10,720 nt of DNA from JBOFLG01 sp051657745 (lineage in GTDB: Bacteria > Actinomycetota > Actinomycetes > Actinomycetales > Dermatophilaceae). The notes beneath the pieces were generated by a model that worked only from the letters and a program-made list of their open reading frames with translations, was not told the DNA's origin and searched no databases. Positions within the stretch are counted from its first letter, which is position 1. Each line of letters starts with the position of its first letter. Below, one piece after another: positions 1 through 4,898 of this stretch. The DNA lies in NCBI GenBank assembly GCA_051657745.1, contig JBOFLG010000060.1, forward strand, positions 1-10,720, given 5' to 3'. Both the position numbers and the translations under genes were made by a program.

Positions 1-83
1 GTGGCGAATGCGGCACCGATGATGAAGGCGACGGCAAGCTCGACGAGATTGCCGCGCATGACGAAGTCTTTGAAGCCCTTCAT
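1..83 (-). CDS. mscL: Large-conductance mechanosensitive channel MscL, N-terminal part (cut by window edge)
   Basis: Only the first 27 codons are inside the window. They begin MKGFKDFVMRGNLVELAVAF and continue IIGAAFA, which matches the MscL N-terminus: an amphipathic first helix, then RGN-hydrophobic, entering TM1 with the IIGAAF motif. MscL is a small homopentameric inner-membrane channel that opens under high membrane tension and releases solutes on osmotic downshock. The ATG at 81-83 has a GGAGG Shine-Dalgarno four bases upstream, which supports this start. It is the last gene of a minus-strand run (FmdB-like, SAF-domain, mscL), with a 114-bp gap to the SAF gene, so it may have its own promoter. 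The N-terminal match is strong; nothing can be said of the remainder. Confidence 0.9.
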   Translation of the reverse strand, partial: MKGFKDFVMRGNLVELAVAFIIGAAFA

Positions 84-197
84 GAAACCTCCAGTATGGG
101 GCGGCCGGGTGGACCGCGTGCTTGGGGAAGGAAAGCGGCATGACAGTGCCACAGGGCGACATCGGTGTCAACGTCGCTGGCCAGAGAGCCCGACCAG

Positions 198-866
198 TCA
201 CGGCGAGCCGGTCGCGACGACGTTGACGACGGGTGGCCCGTCGAGACCGCCGTGACCGGCCAGGAGGCGTTCCGCGCCAGCCGCAGGCAGCGCCAGCACC
301 ACCCCGCGGGCCGGTGACCCCGAAAACCGGTCAACGAGTTCCTCGGGCGCCGGTGGGTCGATGGACAGGACGATCGCGCCACGCACCAGCGGGCGGCCGC
401 CGTTACCAGCCACCACCATGACCCGCTGGCCGGGGCCGAGGAGCCCGAGCGCCGCAGGGTTGGCGACCACGACATGCACCGCCACCTCACCCGTGGCCAG
501 ACCCTCCGCTGCCGAGCGCGGAACGAGGCGGCTCCGGGTCAGCGTCTCACCGGGAACGAGAGCGGCACCGACGCGGCGCCCGAGCGCAGCTGCCGGGTCG
601 GTGACCGAGCCGGGCTGTGCGGCGTCGGCGGCCACGGCCACCACGCGGAGGTCGCCGGCAGCGAGTTCGGCGCCGGCGGGCACCGGCCGAGCGGCAGCCA
701 CCACCGTCGTGGTGGCTGGCAAGGCCGGCCGCAACTGCCCGACGATGATCACCACGGCGGTCGCAGTCAGCGCTGCCGCAACGAGGCGACGGAGGAGCCG
801 GCGACGCCACCGGGAACGCCGACTGGGTCCGGTGACACTGGGGAACGGGATGGAGGAGGTAGTCAC
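198..866 (-). CDS. Membrane-anchored SAF-domain protein (CpaB/RcpC-like)
   Basis: 222 aa with a GTG start. The N-terminus is strongly basic (RRSRWRRRLLRR, residues 16-27), followed by one hydrophobic segment (about 29-48), giving an N-in signal anchor with the rest outside the membrane. A SAF domain follows at about 54-115: the ARPVPAGAELAAGDL segment (59-73) and GAALVPGETLTRSRL (100-114) are the usual paired SAF signatures, as in CpaB/RcpC pilus-assembly proteins and in antifreeze-like or flagellar P-ring-type proteins. The remainder (about 123-222) is Ala/Val/Gly-rich and ends without a known domain. No Flp/Tad pilus genes (cpaF, tadB, tadC) are near, so a pilus role is not supported; in actinobacteria such stand-alone SAF proteins are of unknown function. 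It lies 50 bp downstream of the FmdB-like gene on the same strand and is probably cotranscribed. The start has only a weak G-rich SD. Confidence 0.82.
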   Translation of the reverse strand: MTTSSIPFPSVTGPSRRSRWRRRLLRRLVAAALTATAVVIIVGQLRPALPATTTVVAAARPVPAGAELAAGDLRVVAVAADAAQPGSVTDPAAALGRRVGAALVPGETLTRSRLVPRSAAEGLATGEVAVHVVVANPAALGLLGPGQRVMVVAGNGGRPLVRGAIVLSIDPPAPEELVDRFSGSPARGVVLALPAAGAERLLAGHGGLDGPPVVNVVATGSP

Positions 867-916
867 CCCACCGACGCTATGGGCGTTGGGACGGCCGCGA
901 TATGGCCAACCGGTGG

Positions 917-1390
917 TCAGGCCGAGGCTGTGGACGGTGCCTTGGTGCCGGACCCACCTGTGGACGACCCGGACGACTCCGCCCGGGAGCTGGGTGAGCC
1001 CGAGCTGGGTGAGCCCGAGCTGGGTGAGCCGGACGAGCCCGAGCCTGGAGAACCCGAACTACCGGACCCAGACGACCCGGAGCCCGAGCCCGCCGACCCG
1101 GACCCCCCGGACCCGGACGACTCCGAGCCCGTCGACCCGGAGCCCGAGTCCGCCGAACCCGACCCGGAGCCTCCCGACGACTCCGCCCGCGACGACGTCG
1201 GCGATGCACCGCCAGCGCGTGAATCGGTGCGGTAGAAGCCGCCGCCCTTGAACACGATGCCGACCGCGCTGAACACCTTGCGCAGCCGGCCCTCACACTC
1301 GGGGCAGTCGGTCAGCGCGTCGTCGGTGAACGACTGCACCTCCTCGAAGCGGTGGTCGCACGCGGTGCACGCGTAGGCATAGGTGGGCAC
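917..1390 (-). CDS. FmdB-family zinc-ribbon protein with long Ser/Gly-rich tail (Ruc/Rv0991c-like)
   Basis: 157 aa. I chose the GTG at 1388-1390 because the protein then begins MPTYAYACTACDHRF, the canonical FmdB start, and because AGGAGG lies four bases upstream; a longer reading to 1498 adds a non-conserved extension. Residues 1-55 form a zinc ribbon with two CxxC pairs (C8/C11 and C29/C32) and the usual VFSAVGIVFKGGGFYRTDSR ending. Residues 60-157 are almost only Ser and Gly with some Pro, Ala and Glu, and are predicted disordered. M. tuberculosis Rv0991c (Ruc), which has the same layout and similar neighbours, has been described as a redox-regulated chaperone that works with Hsp70. By analogy this protein may sense oxidation through the Zn-Cys cluster. 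The tail is longer than in Rv0991c (about 110 aa in total, from memory) and contains DNA-level tandem repeats. It heads the minus-strand run FmdB, SAF, mscL. Confidence 0.85.
   Translation of the reverse strand: MPTYAYACTACDHRFEEVQSFTDDALTDCPECEGRLRKVFSAVGIVFKGGGFYRTDSRAGGASPTSSRAESSGGSGSGSADSGSGSTGSESSGSGGSGSAGSGSGSSGSGSSGSPGSGSSGSPSSGSPSSGSPSSRAESSGSSTGGSGTKAPSTASA
987..1030. repeat. 15-bp tandem repeat, three units, inside the zinc-ribbon protein tail
   Basis: The unit GAGCTGGGTGAGCCC occurs three times in a row (987-1001, 1002-1016, 1017-1030, the last lacking its final base). On the coding (minus) strand it encodes a Ser-Ser-Gly-Ser-Pro pentapeptide three times. A 14-bp direct repeat, GACGACTCCGCCCG, also flanks the Ser/Gly tract at 972-985 and 1176-1189, and corresponds to the repeated SSRAESSG peptide at both ends of the tail. 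The tract could expand or contract in 15-bp in-frame steps. Confidence 0.9.
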
Positions 1391-1572
1391 GGGTCCTCCT
1401 CGAACGTCAAGCGCCGCCGCGGCCGGCATCCGGGCGAGCCGGAGACCGGGGGCGACGCGGGCGGCCATCAGGATAAGCGAGCCGTCGCCGCCTGCCACGC
1501 TCGCCTGCGGCCCGTGCCGGCGCGGGCGCGGATGACGCCCCGACCGGCGGGTGCGTCGACCGGTGGGTCAGG
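1391..1572. other. Upstream region of the zinc-ribbon gene; no gene recognised
   Basis: This high-G+C stretch has no convincing gene. It must hold the promoter of the minus-strand zinc-ribbon gene, but no clear -35/-10 pair could be picked out. At 1562-1581 there is a perfect 8-bp inverted repeat with a 4-base loop (GGTGGGTC/GACCCACC), whose right arm begins the 71-bp antiporter-like sequence. Near 1536-1571 are short similarities to the sequence at and just beyond the antiporter stop codon: 14 of 16 bases match 3255-3270, and GGTGGGTCAG at 1562-1571 equals 3298-3307. They may mean that the duplicated piece once reached past the antiporter 3' end, but short G+C-rich matches can arise by chance. 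Confidence 0.4.
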
Positions 1573-1643
1573 CGACCCACCGTCGCGGACCACCAGCGCT
1601 ACGTTCGCGCCCACCGGTAGCCGCAGTTCGAAGACCCGTACCC
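1573..1643 (-). pseudogene. 71-bp remnant copy of the antiporter RCK_C coding region
   Basis: Bases 1573-1643 match 3445-3515 in the antiporter gene at 69 of 71 positions, in the same orientation. Read on the minus strand, the segment encodes VRVFELRLPVGANVALVVRD followed by GGS, nearly identical to antiporter residues 451-474 (VRVVELRLPVGANVALVVRD, then GGS). The flanking sequence is not alignable over long stretches, so this is not a working antiporter. A 96-codon open frame runs through it (1468-1758), but both ends are unlike any family I know and its ATG has no Shine-Dalgarno, so I call a gene fragment and not a gene. Either partial duplication with deletion, or recombination that used the antiporter 3' region as a target, could have made it. 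Confidence 0.75.
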
Positions 1644-1677
1644 TCCGTCGGGCTTCCACGCAGTTGGCGACCACCCA

Positions 1678-1727
1678 CAGATGGGTCATCCCCGGCCGAG
1701 TATGTTCGGCCGGAGATGACCCATCTG
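1678..1727. repeat. Near-perfect palindrome, 22-bp arms, 6-base loop
   Basis: The left arm 1678-1699 (begins CAGATGGGTCATC, ends CCGGCCGA) is the reverse complement of the right arm 1706-1727 at 21 of 22 positions (the only mismatch is 1691 with 1714). The loop is GTATGT (1700-1705). This is far too long to be chance. It lies between two minus-strand genes, about 93 bp beyond the lipoprotein stop and upstream of the zinc-ribbon gene. It could be a rho-independent-like stem without U-tract ending lipoprotein transcription, as is common in high-G+C actinomycetes, or a palindromic repeat element (REP or MITE class). No transposase is adjacent. Confidence 0.85.
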
Positions 1728-1796
1728 CTGGACGGCGTGTCAGGAAGGGAAGGAGCATGCCATTCCCGGATGACGCCTTCCGGTCTGCAGCGGAGT

Positions 1797-1813
1797 CCGA
1801 GGCGTGACCTCGG
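1797..1813 (-). terminator. Possible short stem-loop just past the lipoprotein gene
   Basis: CCGAGG (1797-1802) and CCTCGG (1808-1813) form a perfect 6-bp stem with a 5-base loop, starting 7 bp downstream of the lipoprotein stop codon on the minus strand. There is no T-run after it, so it is a weak terminator candidate; the longer palindrome at 1678-1727 is a stronger one. Confidence 0.3.
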
Positions 1814-1819
1814 CCCGGG

Positions 1820-2944
1820 TCAGCACTTCTGGTTCAGCAACCAGTGCGCAATACCGGTGGTGGTGTCTGCCGACTGGCCGTTGACCGTCTCCGGAACGGC
1901 AGGGTACCGACCTTCGTAGTTGATGAGGGTGATGATGTCGTTCTCCTTCCACAGGCCTTCGGAGCACAACGCGTTGAAGGTCTCCTGGACGCCCGCGAGC
2001 CAGCCGTTGGTGGGATCCTGGGGAGTTCCGCTGGAGGCGAACCAGACGAACGGCTTGTTCGCTGCGTGTGATTCCTTGAGGGCCTTGCGGAGCGATGGGT
2101 GGTTGGTGCAGGCACCCCGTGGGCACTCGAGGAAGTGGCCGTCGCCCTCGTCGATGGCCTTCTTGGCGGCCGGATTCAGCGGGTAGGTGTCCTCGCGCAT
2201 GTGGGGCTGCATGCCGGTACCGATCTTGTCGAAGCAGTACGGCGCCCCGACCTTGCAGTTCGGCTTCCCGAACTCTTCACGCGCCTTGGCGATGCTCGTC
2301 TTCTCCCACTTCCAGTCTTCACCGGTGTGGAAGTACACCGCTTCGAGATTGCGTGGTGTGAGGTCTGGATTGCGCTCTATGACGCCCTTGAAGTCGGCAA
2401 CTGGAGTGAAGAAACTCCGCTCCGGGCTCTCGGTGACCGCTCCCTCGGAGACGACGTTCGGCGTGGCAACCTTCCTGAAGAGGTTGGCCTGCTCGTCCTC
2501 GCTCATCCCGGCGATGTTGCCCCAAATGCCGTCGAGGTTCTCCGCAGTGAACGTCCAGCCGTTGGTGTCGGCGGCGTTGGCGAGGGCGTTGGAGCCATGC
2601 ATTGCCATGAACACCCGGGGCGCTCCAGGATTGCCGGCGCCGCCGGTCGGGTTCGCCGGGGGCGCTGGTGCCGCCGGGGGAGCGGGGGCTGCCGGGGGAG
2701 CGGGGGCTGCCGGGGGAGCGGGGGCTGCCGGCGGCTCTGGGGCTGGCTCGCTCGACGGCGAACTGACGGGCATAGCCCGAGCCGGAGCCAGAGCCGGAGC
2801 CGCGTCCGGTGTCGTCGCTGACGGCGCGGCGCTGAGGCTTGGCTCCTGGCTCACCGAGATGGACATCGGGCCTGAGGGCTGACAGCCGGTGAGGACTATC
2901 AGCAAACCGGTTGCGGTACTGATTGGTACAAGGCGTGAGCGCAT
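1820..2944 (-). CDS. Secreted lipoprotein of unknown family with Pro/Ala linker
   Basis: 374 aa from the ATG at 2942-2944. The N-terminus MRSRLVPISTATGLLIVLTG followed by C21 is a clear lipoprotein signal: basic n-region, hydrophobic core and LTGC lipobox, so the mature protein is lipid-anchored outside the membrane. Residues 22-100 are a low-complexity Ser/Pro/Ala linker ending in tandem PPAAPA units. Residues 108-374 form a compact domain with six Cys (230, 237, 274, 279, 327, 374), suggesting disulfides outside the cell. The domain has hydrophobic segments such as VFMAMHG, LEAVYFHTGEDW, KPFVWFASSG and DIITLINYEGRYP, reminiscent of barrel strands, but I recognise no family and claim no activity. 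A TTG start at 2978-2980, 12 codons earlier and behind a purine-rich AGAAGAAAGAG, is a real alternative because the ATG lacks an obvious SD. Its G+C is clearly lower than its neighbours (55% over 1921-1980 against 77% over 4201-4260, counted by hand), hinting at transfer. Confidence 0.8.
   Translation of the reverse strand: MRSRLVPISTATGLLIVLTGCQPSGPMSISVSQEPSLSAAPSATTPDAAPALAPARAMPVSSPSSEPAPEPPAAPAPPAAPAPPAAPAPPAAPAPPANPTGGAGNPGAPRVFMAMHGSNALANAADTNGWTFTAENLDGIWGNIAGMSEDEQANLFRKVATPNVVSEGAVTESPERSFFTPVADFKGVIERNPDLTPRNLEAVYFHTGEDWKWEKTSIAKAREEFGKPNCKVGAPYCFDKIGTGMQPHMREDTYPLNPAAKKAIDEGDGHFLECPRGACTNHPSLRKALKESHAANKPFVWFASSGTPQDPTNGWLAGVQETFNALCSEGLWKENDIITLINYEGRYPAVPETVNGQSADTTTGIAHWLLNQKC
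2673..2726. repeat. 18-bp tandem repeat, three perfect units, in the lipoprotein linker
   Basis: GCCGGGGGAGCGGGGGCT occurs three times without a mismatch (2673-2690, 2691-2708, 2709-2726), with degenerate units on both sides. On the minus strand each unit encodes a hexapeptide of the Pro-Pro-Ala-Ala-Pro-Ala type. This is a flexible wall- or envelope-spanning linker whose length could change by slippage in 6-residue steps. Confidence 0.92.
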
Positions 2945-2999
2945 GACGGGAAGTGAACCGCATCGAATCGGTGCGGTCAACTCTTTCTTCTCACACCTG

Positions 3000-3020
3000 C
3001 GCCGGGCCTGCCGCCCGGCG
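3000..3020. repeat. Perfect 8-bp G+C-rich hairpin in the lipoprotein upstream region
   Basis: CGCCGGGC (3000-3007) and GCCCGGCG (3013-3020) are exact reverse complements around a CTGCC loop. On the minus strand it would end 19 bases before the alternative TTG start of the lipoprotein, so it could be a leader hairpin that affects expression or a terminator of upstream antiporter transcription. No U-tract is present. Confidence 0.5.
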
Positions 3021-3062
3021 TCGACTGGTGGTCAATAGCGTTGTTGGGCAGTCAAATTCACA

Positions 3063-3108
3063 CAACTTACCAAAAGTTGAGCCGCGTAAGTTGGGGCGTA
3101 AGTTGGGG
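3063..3108. promoter_or_regulatory. Clustered AAGTTG motifs: possible regulator-binding array
   Basis: The hexamer AAGTTG or its complement occurs four times in 46 bp: CAACTT at 3063-3068, AAGTTG at 3074-3079 (the two make an inverted repeat with a 5-base spacer), and AAGTTG at 3088-3093 and 3100-3105. The last two sit in a perfect 12-bp tandem repeat CGTAAGTTGGGG (3085-3096 and 3097-3108). The 8-mer CAACTTAC (3063-3070) is also the exact complement of GTAAGTTG at 3086-3093 and 3098-3105. In a genome this rich in G+C such clustering is unlikely by chance. The position about 120-165 bp upstream of the lipoprotein ATG suits an operator or activator site. The binding protein is unknown. Confidence 0.5.
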
Positions 3109-3303
3109 CGTTTGTCGGGGGCGCTCCGGCAGCCTGTCGGCGAATTAGTGCGAGAGGTTGAGATGATGCCGTGATCGGTGCTACATCCAGCATCGCTTCC
3201 GATGACGAGCGGGTTGCGTTGTCGGCGATGGTGTGCTTAGTGGCGCTCCCGCATCGCCCCGTCCGGCAGGCTCGCGCGCTGGAATGGCGACTGGTCGGGT
3301 GGG

Positions 3304-4866
3304 TCAGCGGCCGGGCCAGCCGGCAAGTCGACCGCCCCGGCTGACCAGGAACAGCCGCCGCTCGACCTCGGCCCGCGCCCCGGCCGGTGCGACCACGAGC
3401 AGTTGGTCCCCGTGCCGCAGCACGTCTGACTCGCGTGGCACGAACGACCCACCGTCACGGACCACCAGCGCTACGTTCGCGCCCACCGGTAGCCGCAGTT
3501 CGACGACCCGTACCCCGCCGATCCGCGACCCCGGGCCGACGTCGATCTCGAGCAGCTCGGCACCCAACTCCTCCAGCGGCGTGGCCTCGACGGTCAGCTC
3601 CACCCGATGGTGCGCGGCATCCAGGCCGAGCCGCCGCGCCAGCCACGGCAGGGTCGGCGCCTGCACCAGGGTGAAGATCACCACCAGCACGAACACCAGG
3701 TCGAAGATCCACTCCACCCCGGGTGTCCCGGCAGTCACCGGCACGGTGGCCAGCACCACCGGCACGGCACCGCGTAACCCGGCCCAGGACAGAAACGCCT
3801 GGGTGCGCCACCGCATCCGAAACGGCGCGAGCGAGGCCACCACTGACAGTGGCCGAGCCAGCACCACCAGCGCCGTGCCGACCACCAGCGCCGGCACCAC
3901 CTGCGAGGTGAAGCCGCTCGGCGATGCGAGCAGCCCGAGCAACACGAACAGCCCGATCTGGGCGAGCCAGCCCAGCGCGGTGGCCAACCCGACCACGGCG
4001 GGGCGGTGCGGCATCCGCAGGTTTCCGAGCACCAATGCCGCGAGGTAGCAGGCGATGAATCCGGACAGGTGCAGGGCGTCGCCGACCGCGTAGGCGAGCA
4101 CCGCCACGGCCACCACCCCGATCGCGAACAGCGCGGATGACGATGCCGCCACCCGCGCGAGGAGCCGCCCGCCACCCCAACCGACCAGGAGGCCCACCAC
4201 GCTGCCGCCGGCCAGTTCGAGGGCCGCCCAGGACAGCACCTCCGCCCAGCCGACCGACGTCGACCCGGCCGCCATCGCCGTGGCGACCGCGGTGACCAGC
4301 AGCACCGCCGGAGCGTCGTTGAACCCGGACTCCGCCTCCAGGATCCCGGAAACCCGGCGCGGCAGCGGTACCCGGCGCAGCACCGAGAAGACGGCCGCGG
4401 CGTCGGTGGACGCCAGGATCGCGCCGATCAGCAGCGCGGTCTGCCAGGACCAGCCGAGCACGGTGGTGCCCACCACCGCGACCACCACGGTGCTGACGCC
4501 CACCCCGACCGTCGCGAGAATCGCCGCCGGGGCCACCGATGCCCGGACGCCGTCCCACCGGGTGGTGATGCCCCCCTCGATGAGGATGACGACGAGCGCC
4601 GCGTACCCGAGCACCTGGGTGAGTTGCTCGTCGTCGTAGCGGATGCCGAGCCCAGACTCCCCGAGCGCCACTCCGATGCCGAGGTAGAGCAGCAGTGACG
4701 GCAGCCCGGACCGCACCGAGAGCCGCACGGCGACCACCGAGACCACGATCACCAGGCTGCCGACCAGCAGCACGGTCGCGAGGTCATCGACGGTGAAGCC
4801 ACTGCGGGCCAGGCGATCGGCGAAGGTCAGCGGCGTGCTGGCGGACAACTTCGGGACCGTCCTCAT
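3304..4866 (-). CDS. Potassium/proton (NhaP2/CvrA-type) antiporter with C-terminal RCK_C domain
   Basis: 520 aa. Residues about 30-412 are an antiporter domain with a dozen or so hydrophobic segments typical of the CPA1 family. Signature stretches are GAILASTDAAAVFSVL (148-163, like the STDAAAVF motif of CvrA/NhaP2), ESGFNDAPAVLL (179-190, with the transport-type Asn-Asp at 183-184) and WAGLRGAVPVVLA (361-373). Residues about 430-510 are a cytoplasmic RCK_C (TrkA-C) domain with VRVVELRLPVGANVALVVRD and HGDQLLVVAP, which in relatives binds regulatory ligands. Such proteins exchange K+ or Na+ for H+ across the inner membrane and support pH and turgor control. The ATG at 4864-4866 lies 32 bp from the divergent acylase start, with only a weak GAG-type SD. 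The codons for residues 451-474 are duplicated at 1573-1643. Ion preference cannot be read from the sequence. Confidence 0.88.
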   Translation of the reverse strand: MRTVPKLSASTPLTFADRLARSGFTVDDLATVLLVGSLVIVVSVVAVRLSVRSGLPSLLLYLGIGVALGESGLGIRYDDEQLTQVLGYAALVVILIEGGITTRWDGVRASVAPAAILATVGVGVSTVVVAVVGTTVLGWSWQTALLIGAILASTDAAAVFSVLRRVPLPRRVSGILEAESGFNDAPAVLLVTAVATAMAAGSTSVGWAEVLSWAALELAGGSVVGLLVGWGGGRLLARVAASSSALFAIGVVAVAVLAYAVGDALHLSGFIACYLAALVLGNLRMPHRPAVVGLATALGWLAQIGLFVLLGLLASPSGFTSQVVPALVVGTALVVLARPLSVVASLAPFRMRWRTQAFLSWAGLRGAVPVVLATVPVTAGTPGVEWIFDLVFVLVVIFTLVQAPTLPWLARRLGLDAAHHRVELTVEATPLEELGAELLEIDVGPGSRIGGVRVVELRLPVGANVALVVRDGGSFVPRESDVLRHGDQLLVVAPAGARAEVERRLFLVSRGGRLAGWPGR

Positions 4867-4886
4867 CTCGATGGCGGGGAGTGGCC

Positions 4887-4892
4887 TAGTCT
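4887..4892 (+). promoter_or_regulatory. Candidate -10 element for a leaderless acylase transcript
   Basis: TAGTCT fits the actinobacterial TANNNT -10 pattern and ends six bases before the GTG at 4899, so transcription would start at or next to the start codon. The acylase start has only a GCAGG close to it, no properly spaced Shine-Dalgarno. I see no good -35 hexamer, and it would in any case fall in the first codons of the divergent antiporter gene. Confidence 0.4.
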
Positions 4893-4898
4893 CGCAGG

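Larger units (their letters stand above)
2945..3303. other. Low-G+C intergenic region between lipoprotein and antiporter genes
   Basis: About 360 bp without a convincing gene. It lies upstream of the minus-strand lipoprotein gene and downstream of the minus-strand antiporter gene, so it should hold the lipoprotein promoter and the antiporter terminator. It contains a G+C-rich hairpin (3000-3020), the AAGTTG cluster (3063-3108), and short plus-strand open frames (2953-3174 and a GTG frame from 3171 to 3344 that touch by a GTGA overlap). Neither frame has recognisable content, and they overlap the lipoprotein and antiporter genes antisense, so I do not call them. The local G+C is low (55% over 3061-3120 by hand count). 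Confidence 0.5.

Noticed and set aside
987..1030. CRISPR-like array
   Set aside because: Units are directly adjacent 15-mers with no spacers and encode a peptide repeat.
474..1235. Acidic repeat protein (EPELGEPELGEP...) on the plus strand
   Set aside because: It is antisense to the SAF and zinc-ribbon genes; the repetitive composition only mirrors the Ser/Gly tail codons.
1468..1758. 96-aa minus-strand open frame containing the antiporter fragment
   Set aside because: The ends lack any family likeness or Shine-Dalgarno, and part of it is the palindrome; a fragment explains it better than a gene.
2099..2882. Plus-strand open frames antisense to the lipoprotein gene (Gly/Ala repeat proteins)
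   Set aside because: They read the Pro/Ala linker repeats on the wrong strand; the minus-strand frame has a lipobox and balanced composition.
2953..3344. Two small plus-strand open frames (2953-3174 and 3171-3344) joined by a GTGA overlap
   Set aside because: The first starts inside the lipoprotein 5' end antisense and the second ends inside the antiporter gene antisense; no recognisable motif and no convincing ribosome binding site.
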